Below, one piece after another: positions 1 to 7,767 of a DNA stretch of 24,106 nt. The stretch's first letter is position 1, and every line of letters begins with the position of its first letter. A program made the translations under genes and the position numbers. Source of the DNA: CAZVCG01 sp964649675 (GTDB lineage Bacteria > Pseudomonadota > Alphaproteobacteria > UBA9219); contig CAZYPX010000018.1 in NCBI GenBank assembly GCA_964649675.1, positions 1 through 24,106 of the forward strand, given 5' to 3'. The notes below the pieces were generated by a model that was not told the origin of the DNA, searched no databases, and saw nothing but the letters and a program-made list of their open reading frames with translations.

Positions 1-2073
1 GTATTCAAAGCGGCGCAACGTATCGCCGCCCAAAAAGAACCTGTCGCTGATCCTCACCGACTGACCAAGCCCCCAGATGGAGCCGACCTCGCCTCCGACC
101 GAAAGGACATATTTTTCCACGATTTCGTAGTGCTGGGTGCCGCTCAGTCGGACGCGCACGAATTTGTGATCGCCGCCGATACCGGCAAAATCGGTGCCCA
201 GTTGCGAAACAAAGCCTTTCGTGGGCTCCAAGCGGCTGTCGCGCGTGTCGTAGGTCAGGGTTTGCCCGACCATGGACAAAATGCTCGAACCTTCCTGATC
301 GCGTATGAAGCGCGACGCGTTCGCGGGCACGTCGCTTATGTCGTCCTTGCGGATCGTATAGCTGAAGACCTGCCTGAATTCTTCGGAAAGCGGATAGCCG
401 AGGCGCGCGGCAAAGCCCGTGTTGGTGACGTTGTAGGAGCTTTGTTTCTGGTTGTCGCGCGTCGTATGGAAAATGTCGCCGCCCGCGCTCAAATTCCGGT
501 CAAGAAAATAAGGCTCGGTGAAACTGAGGTTGAATTGGCGGCTCACGCCGGAGACCGTGGCCCCCAGACGAACGTCCTGCCCGCGCCCAAGGAAGTTGCG
601 CTCGCGGATGCTGAAGTCGCCCAACGGACCGTCGGACGTCGAAAAACCCGCCCCGAGGGCGATCTCGCCGGTGGCTTTTTCCTTAACCTCGACATTGAGG
701 TTCGAGCGGTCCGGCTGGGCCCCTTCGGACGGCGTGACTTTGACGACGTCGAAAAAGCCGAGGTCCTTTATGCGTTGCTCCGAACGGTTTATCTTGCTGA
801 TGCTGAACGGATCGCCTTCGGCCACCTGCATTTCGCGGCGGATCACCTTGTCGAGCGTTCTGTTGTTGCCCGTGATGTCAATGCGCCCGATGTACACGCG
901 CTGGCCAGGCTTAATGTTGTACGTAAGATCGACCGTAAGGGCTTCCTTGTTGCGATCGACTTGCGGCGTTATTTCGACGAAAGCGTATTGCTGGTCGCCG
1001 AGCGCTTCCGTCATCTTGGCGATGCTCTTTTCGGCCGCTTCGGCGCTGTACCAGTCCCCCTCTTTGGTGGTGACATATTGGCGCAACGTCTCGCCTTCGA
1101 GGCCCTTGATCTCGCTGTTGATCGCGATCTTGCCGAACTTGTAGCGCGGGCCTTCGTCGATCGTGAAGGTCAGGAAAAAGGCGTCGCGTTCCGGCGTCAG
1201 CTCGGCAACCGCCGACTCCACGCGAAAATCGACATATCCTTCGTTCAGATAAAAGCGCCGCAAAAGCTCGCGATCGTAATTCGTGCGATCGGGATCGTAG
1301 AAATCGGACGTCGAGAATATGCGCCACCATGCGCTTTCCCGCGTGTTGATGACCGAGCGCAAGTCGCTCTCGTCATAATTCTTGTTGCCGATGAAACGTA
1401 TGCGGCGCACGCCGGTATGCTTGCCCTCTGTGATTTCAAAAACCACATCGACGCGGTTTTGTTCGAGTTGAACGATCTTGGGCTCAACAATAGCGGCGAA
1501 ACGGCCTGAACGGCGGTAGAGATCGAGAACCCTCTGAACGTCGCTTTGCAGTCTTGGCAAGGTATAAACCAGACGCGGCTTGAGCTGGACTTCTTTCTCG
1601 AGATCTTCGGTCGAGATGGCGTCGTTGCCTTCATAGACGACGCGATTGACGATGGGGTTTTCGGCCACCACAACGACCAACGTCGAGTCCTGCATCGCAA
1701 GGCCAACATCGGCGAAAAGACCCGTGGCGTAAAGAGCCTTGAGCGAAGCGTCGATCTTTTCCTGGCTGGCGCGATCCCCGCGCGCGATCGTCATGTAGGA
1801 AAGAACGGTGTCCGTTTCGAGACGCTGCGCCCCCTCTACCCGAATATCTTCGATGATGGGGCCTGTTCCTTCCTCCTCGGCCATAACCAAAGCTCGCGGC
1901 GCGGCCATCATAGGGCCGCTTTGCGCAAAGACAGGCATGCTCTGGGTGGCCGCTAGCAGGGACAAGCCTACGACGCCGACCAGCGCCGTTGTCGAGAAGG
2001 ACGATTTCCGCAAAGGCCTGACGGGCAAAGCGTACTCGGACACGAAGGGGGAAAAGGATTTGTTTTGGGTCAT
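1..2073 (-). CDS. bamA: Outer-membrane protein assembly factor BamA (3' part missing)
   Basis: BamA is the Omp85-family core of the outer-membrane beta-barrel insertion machine. The visible 691 codons start with ATG at 2073, directly after the rseP stop, and run off the left edge without a stop. A basic N-terminus (residues 1-23), a hydrophobic stretch (about 28-42) and a likely signal-peptidase site near VFA-Q (about residue 50) indicate export. POTRA repeats begin at about residue 72 (GPIIEDIRVEGAQRLE) and continue to roughly 420, followed by beta-barrel sequence that includes FFLGGDTLRRFEY at the edge. The family's near-invariant VRGF/LRGF loop motif reads LRRF here (residues 686-689). Full-length homologues are usually about 750-800 residues, so the last barrel strands lie outside. 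The zero spacing to rseP suggests translational coupling. Identification is firm. Confidence 0.95.
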   Translation of the reverse strand, partial: MTQNKSFSPFVSEYALPVRPLRKSSFSTTALVGVVGLSLLAATQSMPVFAQSGPMMAAPRALVMAEEEGTGPIIEDIRVEGAQRLETDTVLSYMTIARGDRASQEKIDASLKALYATGLFADVGLAMQDSTLVVVVAENPIVNRVVYEGNDAISTEDLEKEVQLKPRLVYTLPRLQSDVQRVLDLYRRSGRFAAIVEPKIVQLEQNRVDVVFEITEGKHTGVRRIRFIGNKNYDESDLRSVINTRESAWWRIFSTSDFYDPDRTNYDRELLRRFYLNEGYVDFRVESAVAELTPERDAFFLTFTIDEGPRYKFGKIAINSEIKGLEGETLRQYVTTKEGDWYSAEAAEKSIAKMTEALGDQQYAFVEITPQVDRNKEALTVDLTYNIKPGQRVYIGRIDITGNNRTLDKVIRREMQVAEGDPFSISKINRSEQRIKDLGFFDVVKVTPSEGAQPDRSNLNVEVKEKATGEIALGAGFSTSDGPLGDFSIRERNFLGRGQDVRLGATVSGVSRQFNLSFTEPYFLDRNLSAGGDIFHTTRDNQKQSSYNVTNTGFAARLGYPLSEEFRQVFSYTIRKDDISDVPANASRFIRDQEGSSILSMVGQTLTYDTRDSRLEPTKGFVSQLGTDFAGIGGDHKFVRVRLSGTQHYEIVEKYVLSVGGEVGSIWGLGQSVRISDRFFLGGDTLRRFEY

Positions 2074-3225
2074 TCAGGAAATCAAACCACGCAGGTAAGA
2101 GATGACTTTGAGGTGCACCAAGTCGTTCCACGTCGCGAAAAGCATCAAGGAAGCCACCAAGAAAAGGCCAACGCCAGCCCCGGCCTCCTGCGCCTTCTGG
2201 CTAAGCGGACGACCGCGAAGCCCTTCGACAACGTAAAATACCAAATGTCCCCCATCAAGCAAGGGTATAGGGAAGAGGTTGATAAGGCCGAGATTAACGG
2301 AAATGACGGCCACAAACCAGACAAAAGCCGCAAAGCCTTCCTTGGCCACCTTGCCGGACATTTCGGCGATTCGGATGGGCCCGCCAAGCTCGTCCGTCCC
2401 CCTTACCCCCATGATCATTTGCCCGACCGCCTTGAGCGTACTGGCGCTTAAATCCCATGTTTCGACAACGGCTTGAAGCATGGCGTCCGGAAAAGAAAGC
2501 GCGCGGTAGTCTTGAGAGTTGGAACCGATCCCCAACTTCCACGCAATATGTTCGCGACCGAAACGATCGGTGGCGCGAATCATGTCCGGCGCGACGGGCA
2601 ACGTCAGCCTCTCCCCTTCCCTTTCGACGACAACATCGATCGAGGAACCTACGTTCAACGCCATGAATCGCTTGATGGCTTCAAAGCTGTCTATGTTTTT
2701 GCCGTCGATCGACACGATCCTGTCGCCGGGCTTGACCCCCGCGCGGAAAGCGGCCGTGTCTTCCTGAACGGCTTCCGCGACCGGCGGCGTATAGGCCTGA
2801 CCGTAGGCCGTAAACATCACAGCCAAAACAACGATGGCAAAAAGATAATTGAAAAACGGTCCCGCGCCCACGATCGCGAACCTTTTCAGGACGCTTTGCG
2901 TATAGAACGCAACTTTTTTCTCGGCCTCGCTGAAATCGGCGGCTTTCTCGTCCACGCCTATGCTGGCCGGATCGCTGTCTCCAAACATCTTGACGTAACC
3001 GCCCAGAGGAAACCACGACAGCTTCCATCGGGTGCCATGGCGATCCTTGCGGCCAACGATCTCGGGGCCGAAGCCTATCGAAAAGCTTTCGACGCGCACG
3101 CCGCAACGGCGCGCAACCCAGAAATGGCCGAATTCGTGCACGAAGACGACGATGCTCAAGACGATAAGAAACGGAAGAACGTAGTTCAAGGCTTCCGAAG
3201 AAAAAGAAAATAAAGTTTCAAGCAT
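2074..3225 (-). CDS. rseP: RseP/MmpA family site-2 zinc metalloprotease
   Basis: This is an inner-membrane intramembrane protease of the site-2 (M50) family, which in proteobacteria cleaves anti-sigma factors and remnant signal peptides (called MmpA in Caulobacter). At 383 residues it has the normal family length. The HEFGH zinc motif is in the first membrane segment (H30, E31, H34). One PDZ domain lies at about residues 145-215 (RAGVKPGDRIVSIDG). The second catalytic motif NLFPIPLLDGGH at 316-327 supplies the third metal ligand D324. Hydrophobic segments lie at about 12-32, 118-140, 300-318 and 350-368. The ATG is preceded by GGGAAGG 11 bases upstream, within the end of dxr, whose stop is 6 bases away. 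Its stop touches the bamA start, so dxr-rseP-bamA look like one transcript. A single PDZ domain is usual in many alphaproteobacteria, whereas E. coli has two. Confidence 0.95.
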   Translation of the reverse strand: MLETLFSFSSEALNYVLPFLIVLSIVVFVHEFGHFWVARRCGVRVESFSIGFGPEIVGRKDRHGTRWKLSWFPLGGYVKMFGDSDPASIGVDEKAADFSEAEKKVAFYTQSVLKRFAIVGAGPFFNYLFAIVVLAVMFTAYGQAYTPPVAEAVQEDTAAFRAGVKPGDRIVSIDGKNIDSFEAIKRFMALNVGSSIDVVVEREGERLTLPVAPDMIRATDRFGREHIAWKLGIGSNSQDYRALSFPDAMLQAVVETWDLSASTLKAVGQMIMGVRGTDELGGPIRIAEMSGKVAKEGFAAFVWFVAVISVNLGLINLFPIPLLDGGHLVFYVVEGLRGRPLSQKAQEAGAGVGLFLVASLMLFATWNDLVHLKVISYLRGLIS

Positions 3226-3231
3226 TTCGTA

Positions 3232-4455
3232 TCAGGCCTTCCCGGTTTCAAGACGCGCCACTTGTTCTTCGGCATAGCGCCGCGCAGCATCGTCCGCTTC
3301 GCGCAAAACATCAAGGTCGGTGAGCGGAGCGACCGGCCCATGGTTCAACGTGTTCTCGTTAACGCGCTCGATGTCCAGGAAATTGATGCGTTTGTCGAGG
3401 AAAGCCTGAACCGCGATCTCGTTGGCGGCGTTCAGCAGGGCCGGAGCCGTGCCGCCCAGCCGCATGGCTTCGCGCCCAAGGCGCAAGGCCGGAAACTTCG
3501 CGGGATCGGGATTCTCAAACGTCAATTGGCCAAGTTTGGCCAGATCTAGCTTGGCCGCCGGCGTCTCCATGCGTTCCGGCCACGCCAACGTGTAGCCGAT
3601 CGGCGTGCGCATATCGGGTGAGCCGAGCTGCGCCAAAATCGAGCCATCGGCGTATTCGACCATGCTGTGCACAATCGACTGTGGATGAACGATGACGTCG
3701 ATCTTCTCGCTCGGCATCGAGAAAAGATGCGCCGCTTCGATGACTTCGAGCGTCTTGTTCATCAAGGTCGCGCTGTCGATCGAAATCTTCGCGCCCATGC
3801 TCCACACCGGATGCTTGACCGCCTCTTCGGGCGTCATTTTGGCCATGTCCTGCCGCGTCATGTTGCGGAACGGCCCGCCCGAAGCTGTAATGATAAGGCG
3901 CGTGATGGAATCGCGGCGGTCAAAATCAAAAACCTGCCATATCGCGTTATGCTCGCTGTCCACAGGAAGAAGCTTCGCGCCCGATTCCGCAACCATCTTC
4001 ATAATCAAAGGGCCGGCGCAGACAAGCGTTTCCTTATTGGCGAAAGCCACGACGGCCGCACGCCGGACGGCCGCCAGGGTCCCGGGCAAGCCCGCCGCCC
4101 CGACAATGGCCGACATCACCCAATCGCTTTCGGCCTCGGCAGCCTCGACGACCGCGCTTGCGCCTGCCGCCACCTTAATGCCCGATCCCTTCAGCGCCGT
4201 TTTCACGTCGTCGTATTTGCTCTCGTCCGCCACGACAACCATTTCAGGACGCAGTTTTTTGGCCTGCTCGACAAGCTTTTCAACGTTGCGGCGCGCCGTA
4301 AGCGCGACAATGTGGTATTTCGACGGGTCGCGCTCGATCAAATCGATCGTTTGGAGGCCTACGGATCCCGTCGCTCCGAGTATCGTCACGCGCTTCTTCG
4401 CTTCGGCGAATTTGACGGACCTCAGGTCCCTTGTTTTTGCCTGAATGACGTTCAT
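3232..4455 (-). CDS. dxr: 1-deoxy-D-xylulose 5-phosphate reductoisomerase (DXP reductoisomerase)
   Basis: Dxr converts DXP to MEP with NADPH and a divalent metal, the first committed step of the non-mevalonate isoprenoid pathway, which feeds UppS a few genes upstream. I chose the ATG at 4455 (407 residues) because GGAGGG stands just before it, although the spacing is only one base. A GTG at 4503 would add 16 residues and overlap the end of cdsA. In the 407-residue numbering, the NADPH loop GATGSVG is at 27-33, ANKET at 139-143, the metal-binding DSEHN at 166-170 (D166, E168), ASGGPFR at 191-197, and MNKTLEVIEA at 232-241 with N233, K234 and E237. HPQSIVHS is at 257-264. All key catalytic residues of the family are present. 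The protein is cytosolic. Confidence 0.96.
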   Translation of the reverse strand: MNVIQAKTRDLRSVKFAEAKKRVTILGATGSVGLQTIDLIERDPSKYHIVALTARRNVEKLVEQAKKLRPEMVVVADESKYDDVKTALKGSGIKVAAGASAVVEAAEAESDWVMSAIVGAAGLPGTLAAVRRAAVVAFANKETLVCAGPLIMKMVAESGAKLLPVDSEHNAIWQVFDFDRRDSITRLIITASGGPFRNMTRQDMAKMTPEEAVKHPVWSMGAKISIDSATLMNKTLEVIEAAHLFSMPSEKIDVIVHPQSIVHSMVEYADGSILAQLGSPDMRTPIGYTLAWPERMETPAAKLDLAKLGQLTFENPDPAKFPALRLGREAMRLGGTAPALLNAANEIAVQAFLDKRINFLDIERVNENTLNHGPVAPLTDLDVLREADDAARRYAEEQVARLETGKA

Positions 4456-4493
4456 TCCCTCCGCCTTTCCATTCCTTAAACTAGAAAAACTCT

Positions 4494-5357
4494 CTAGAAC
4501 CACAGGGCGCGTTCCGGATCGAAAAAAAGAACAAACGCCAAAAACACACCGGCGAACAGCAGGCCATCCACGCGATCAAGAAGCCCCCCGTGGCCAGGTA
4601 TCAACCCGCCGCTATCTTTAACGCCAAAACGCCGTTTTACCCATGATTCGAAAAAATCGCCTGACTGAGCGACGATCGCAAGACCGACAGCCAGCAGCGC
4701 CGCGTTGCACGGTCTTGACGACCCGAATCCCAAGGCCGCAAGATAACCGACAGTTCCCGCCAAAGCCATACCTCCGCCAAGCCCCGCCCATGTTTTTTTC
4801 GGACTTATGGAAGGCAAAAGCTTCGGCCCGCCGATAAGCCTTCCGGCCAAAAAAGCTCCGATATCCGTGCTCCACACGGTCAGGAAGAGATAAAAAGCCA
4901 AGAAAACCCCTATGTCGGGAAGGTCTCGTATCAGCATCAAAGCGAGACCGCCGCCCGCCAAATACGGAACGCCAAGAGCGACCCAAAAAAAGCGTTCGCG
5001 ATCCGCAAAGCCCGCCAATATAAGAGGAACGAGAAGCATGGCGCTGAACAAAGCCATCGCCAACGCGGAAGAGTCAGGCAGAACAACGTCCTTACCCGCG
5101 CCTGCGGCCAGCATAAGCACAAGCACCGCATGGGCCACGGCCTTAAGGGGCCAACGCGCGTCGCGCGCGACCAAAGCAAGCCATTCCCGCATACAAAGCC
5201 CCATGCTCAGGAGAACCGCCAAAGCGTAGATCCACCCGCCCGCATACACGGCCAGTAGAACGAGCGGCCCCAGAACGAGCGACGAAATCACGCGTTCGCG
5301 CAAACGCGCGTCCGCGAACCTTTTACGCCAAAACGACGTTATACCCCCGTTATCCAT
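4494..5357 (-). CDS. cdsA: Phosphatidate cytidylyltransferase (CDP-diacylglycerol synthase)
   Basis: CdsA makes CDP-diacylglycerol from phosphatidic acid and CTP, the branch point for all bacterial phospholipids. The 287-residue protein is strongly hydrophobic, with about seven or eight membrane segments (for example 24-50, 74-88, 98-116, 124-142, 148-168, 195-212 and 266-280). Its C-terminal part carries the family signature: SWVKRRFGVKD (238-248) followed by SGGLIPGHGGLLDRVD (249-264), with the expected Lys-Arg, Lys-Asp, His-Gly-Gly and Asp-Arg-x-Asp residues. The start ATG overlaps the last 8 bases of uppS, so translational coupling is likely. A 38-base gap separates it from the preferred dxr start. 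Confidence 0.95.
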   Translation of the reverse strand: MDNGGITSFWRKRFADARLRERVISSLVLGPLVLLAVYAGGWIYALAVLLSMGLCMREWLALVARDARWPLKAVAHAVLVLMLAAGAGKDVVLPDSSALAMALFSAMLLVPLILAGFADRERFFWVALGVPYLAGGGLALMLIRDLPDIGVFLAFYLFLTVWSTDIGAFLAGRLIGGPKLLPSISPKKTWAGLGGGMALAGTVGYLAALGFGSSRPCNAALLAVGLAIVAQSGDFFESWVKRRFGVKDSGGLIPGHGGLLDRVDGLLFAGVFLAFVLFFDPERALWF

Positions 5358-6156
5358 GGCTCACCGTATCCCCATAGCGTCTTTCGCGTTGACGGAAGGC
5401 CTCAATGGCTTGCGATAGGTGCTCGCCCTTGAAGTCCGGCCAGAAAACATCAAAGAAAACAAATTCGGCATACGCCGCCTGCCAAAGAAGAAAATTGGAC
5501 AACCTCTGTTCGCCGCTTGTGCGGATGATGAGGTCGGGATCGGGAAGATCTTGCGTAAACAAAGCCCCCCGAAAAACGTTTTCGTCGATGGAGGCCGCCG
5601 CCAGAGCCCCACGCTCCGCTTGCGCCGCAAGCTTGCGCGCGGCAGCCACGATTTCCTGACGTCCCCCATAACTCAGCGCCAGCGTCAGGTTGAACTGGAC
5701 ATTTTGCGACGTCAAGCTTTCGGACTTTTCGATGAGATCGCCTATATCCGGCGGCAAGGCCTCGCGATCGCCGATCATGCGAAAGCGAACGCCTTCTTTG
5801 CACATCGCGTCCATCTCGGTTCGCAAATAAAAACGCAGGAGCTTCATCAGCTCCTCCACTTCGGCCACAGGCCGACGCCAATTTTCGGACGAAAAGCTGT
5901 AGAGCGTCAAATGGCTTATGGGCAAACCCCGCGCCGCCTTGAGCGTCGAGCGAACGGCCTCAATGCCCGCCTTGTGCCCCATGGTTCGCGGCAGGCCGCG
6001 TTTGGCGGCCCATCGCCCGTTACCATCCATAATGATGCCGATGTGAAGCTTTTGCCGACATTCGTCAAGGCCGAGGGGCTTTCCCGGTTTGGAACCGCCT
6101 TCGGTCCGCGCGCTTTGTCCCTTCGGATCCGCGCCTGTGTCATGAGGCTTGTTCAT
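5350..6156 (-). CDS. uppS: Isoprenyl transferase (undecaprenyl diphosphate synthase)
   Basis: This cis-prenyltransferase condenses isopentenyl diphosphate units onto farnesyl diphosphate to make the undecaprenyl carrier for peptidoglycan and surface polysaccharides. The 268-residue sequence has a polar, low-complexity N-terminal extension of about 37 residues before the core. Family motifs are intact: IMDGNGRWA at 42-50 with catalytic D44, LYSFSSENW at 85-93, SYGGRQEI at 162-169, and the substrate-binding segment DLIIRTSGEQRLSNFLLWQ at 208-226. The start is 7 bases after the panD stop and no strong Shine-Dalgarno sequence precedes it, so it may be translated by coupling to panD. It overlaps cdsA by 8 bases. 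Confidence 0.95.
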   Translation of the reverse strand: MNKPHDTGADPKGQSARTEGGSKPGKPLGLDECRQKLHIGIIMDGNGRWAAKRGLPRTMGHKAGIEAVRSTLKAARGLPISHLTLYSFSSENWRRPVAEVEELMKLLRFYLRTEMDAMCKEGVRFRMIGDREALPPDIGDLIEKSESLTSQNVQFNLTLALSYGGRQEIVAAARKLAAQAERGALAAASIDENVFRGALFTQDLPDPDLIIRTSGEQRLSNFLLWQAAYAEFVFFDVFWPDFKGEHLSQAIEAFRQRERRYGDTVSHG

Positions 6157-6163
6157 GAGGACG

Positions 6164-6520
6164 TTAATGCTTGATGGTTTTTTTTATACCGTTTTTATCG
6201 TCGACCAAAACGACCTTGGCCTCGACTTTCTCTCCGGCCTTGTCCCACCCCCATGCCGCGATGATGAGCAAGTCTCCGACAGCGGCCCCGCGCGCCGCCG
6301 CGCCGTTCAGACCGATTTCGCCGGAACCCGACGGCGCTTCGATAACATAGGTTTCAAGGCGCATGCCGCTGTTGACGTTCCAGACATGGATCGCCTCGTT
6401 AAGTTCAAGCCCCGCCGCGTCGATCAAGTCCTTGTCGATGGAAAGGCTTCCTTCATAATCCAGATCGACTTTTGTGAGTCTGGCGCGGTGTATCTTGCTT
6501 TTCAGCTTTTTGACCAGCAT
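6164..6520 (-). CDS. panD: Aspartate 1-decarboxylase, pyruvoyl-dependent
   Basis: PanD decarboxylates L-aspartate to beta-alanine for pantothenate and coenzyme A. The proenzyme cleaves itself between Gly24 and Ser25, and Ser25 becomes the pyruvoyl cofactor. Here YEGSLSID places Gly24-Ser25 exactly as in the family, and the 118-residue length is typical. Other hallmarks are KSKIHRARLT at 7-16, HVWNVNSGMRLETYVI around 45-60, and the GEIGLNGAAARG and GDLLIIAAW segments. I chose ATG 6520 because AAGAGG lies 5 bases upstream; an upstream in-frame ATG at 6583 would add 21 residues not expected in the family. The gene sits between frr and uppS, which are usually direct neighbours, so its position is unusual. 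It lies 139 bases after frr and 7 bases before uppS. Function is confident. Confidence 0.94.
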   Translation of the reverse strand: MLVKKLKSKIHRARLTKVDLDYEGSLSIDKDLIDAAGLELNEAIHVWNVNSGMRLETYVIEAPSGSGEIGLNGAAARGAAVGDLLIIAAWGWDKAGEKVEAKVVLVDDKNGIKKTIKH

Positions 6521-6659
6521 GCAAACCTCTTCTTTTCGCTTTCCACAAACGGCGAAAGAAACTCGAATCCTTGCTTTCCGCAAAAGAAATGATCAAGGGT
6601 TCCGGTTTTTTACGCCTTATAAAATCAGGCTTGGAGGCCTTCGCTACGCCGCGACAACG

Positions 6660-7208
6660 TTATACCGTGGTGATTTCTTTTTCCTTGTGCGACAGGGTTT
6701 CGTCGATTTTTTTTATGGCTTGGTCCGTCTGCTGTTGCACCTTGTCGGATTGGGTCTTGAATTCGTCCTCAGAGATTTTCTTTTCTTTCTCTTGCTTTTT
6801 AAGATCGTCCATGGCGTCGCGCCGCACGTTGCGGACGGCAACCCGCGCCTGCTCCGCATATTTGCGCGCAATCTTGACAAGCTCAAGGCGACGCTCCTGA
6901 CTTAACTCCGGCACAGGCACGCGAATGAGCGCGCCATCCGGTTGGGGATTCAGGCCAAGCCCAGAATCGCGGATGGCTTTCTCGACGGCTTTCACGAGAC
7001 CGTTGTCCCATACCTGTACCGACAAAAGCCGCGGCTCCGGCACATTGACCGACGCCACCTGATTGAGGGGCATGAGACTCCCGTAGGCGTCCACCTGCAC
7101 AGGTTCGAGCATGGCGGTAGACGCGCGGCCTGTGCGAAGCCCCGAAAACTCCTTGCGCAGGGCCTCGACGGCACCTTCCATACGTTGCTTAACGTTATCG
7201 ATATCCAT
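6660..7208 (-). CDS. frr: Ribosome recycling factor
   Basis: RRF, together with EF-G, splits the post-termination ribosome complex. At 182 residues it is close to the usual 185. The conserved core is clear: EFSGLRTGRAS at about 20-30, then RVPVPELSQERRLELVK in the middle, followed by the long helix KIARKYAEQARVAVRNVRRD and a charged C-terminal helix. The ATG has GGGAG nine bases upstream (AGGGAGTGCGGCCATG). It does not follow pyrH directly: a plus-strand gene and a promoter region lie between them, so frr probably starts its own transcript, continuing to panD and uppS. Confidence 0.96.
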   Translation of the reverse strand: MDIDNVKQRMEGAVEALRKEFSGLRTGRASTAMLEPVQVDAYGSLMPLNQVASVNVPEPRLLSVQVWDNGLVKAVEKAIRDSGLGLNPQPDGALIRVPVPELSQERRLELVKIARKYAEQARVAVRNVRRDAMDDLKKQEKEKKISEDEFKTQSDKVQQQTDQAIKKIDETLSHKEKEITTV

Positions 7209-7236
7209 GGCCGCACTCCCTATTCATTGCAGGCAG

Positions 7237-7264
7237 AACCTAGCATAATATCGCGAACAATCAA
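7237..7264 (-). promoter_or_regulatory. Candidate promoter of frr
   Basis: On the minus strand TTGATTG, 13 bases, then GCTAGGTT resembles the alphaproteobacterial housekeeping promoter described for Caulobacter (TTGACGS, N10-14, GCTANAWC). A start site near 7230 would leave a leader of about 20 bases before the frr ATG and place the Shine-Dalgarno inside it. Both halves are imperfect matches, so this is an inference. The placement fits the need for a separate promoter after the inserted gene. Confidence 0.5.
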
Positions 7265-7293
7265 GGCCTTAGGATATAAGGGTCATGAAACGT

Positions 7294-7321
7294 TTGATCT
7301 TGGGCCTTAGACGGCTAAACT
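7294..7321 (+). promoter_or_regulatory. Candidate promoter of the small exported-protein gene
   Basis: TTGATCT, 13 bases, then GCTAAACT on the plus strand has the same architecture and spacing as the candidate frr promoter on the other strand. It lies about 57 bases before the ATG at 7378, leaving a leader of about 50 bases. The two candidate promoters are divergent and their nearest edges are 29 bases apart. Match to consensus is partial. Confidence 0.45.
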
Positions 7322-7377
7322 CTTTCCACCGTTTTGTTTTTTAAATTATTCTGTCTGTTTATCAGGGAGCAAAGCAT

Positions 7378-7767
7378 ATGAAAAAAGCGCATTTTACAGC
7401 TATCGGCCTGTCCGTACTCATGATGTGGGGATACGGCTCAAAAAAGATTACAAAGACGGGGCATGCGTTTGCTGCTCCTGCGGCAATGGTTCAACCCATG
7501 GAATTCCCCGAATATGCAGAAACGGAATGCCTTGAGGAAGTCGCCACGATCAACAACGGCCTCCGCAAGATGCTTGGTGACCCGAACCTTGGAGAAAACA
7601 GCCGCAAAGACGCGCGTGAAAAAATAAAACTTCTGCGCGAACTAGGCGGCCCGAAGGCCATCTGCGCCCCGCCGGAACGCGAGGCACTTATGAATACTTA
7701 CAGAGAGATTATGAGCAATCGGTCCGTTGCAGGCCAACCGTCTAGCACGCCTAGCGATCCTCAATAA
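7378..7767 (+). CDS. Small predicted exported protein of unknown function
   Basis: I do not recognise this 129-residue protein. It has a lysine-containing N-terminus and a hydrophobic stretch (about 7-20, ending MMWGYG), then a polar segment and an AFA-AP motif (30-34) that could be a signal-peptidase site, although the distance from the hydrophobic stretch is long for a standard signal peptide. The mature part is acidic and helical-looking, with two cysteines (C51 and C96) that could form a disulfide in the periplasm, and a Pro/Ser-rich tail. GGGAG is 8 bases before the ATG, a good ribosome binding site. It lies on the plus strand inside an otherwise minus-strand operon. Its last 17 bases overlap the 3' end of pyrH tail to tail. 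Translation is plausible; function is unknown. Confidence 0.72.
   Translation: MKKAHFTAIGLSVLMMWGYGSKKITKTGHAFAAPAAMVQPMEFPEYAETECLEEVATINNGLRKMLGDPNLGENSRKDAREKIKLLRELGGPKAICAPPEREALMNTYREIMSNRSVAGQPSSTPSDPQ

Noticed and set aside
130..1509. Long open frame of 459 codons on the plus strand
   Set aside because: It lies entirely opposite bamA, whose minus-strand frame encodes recognisable POTRA and barrel motifs. The protein has no recognisable motif and is an antisense shadow.
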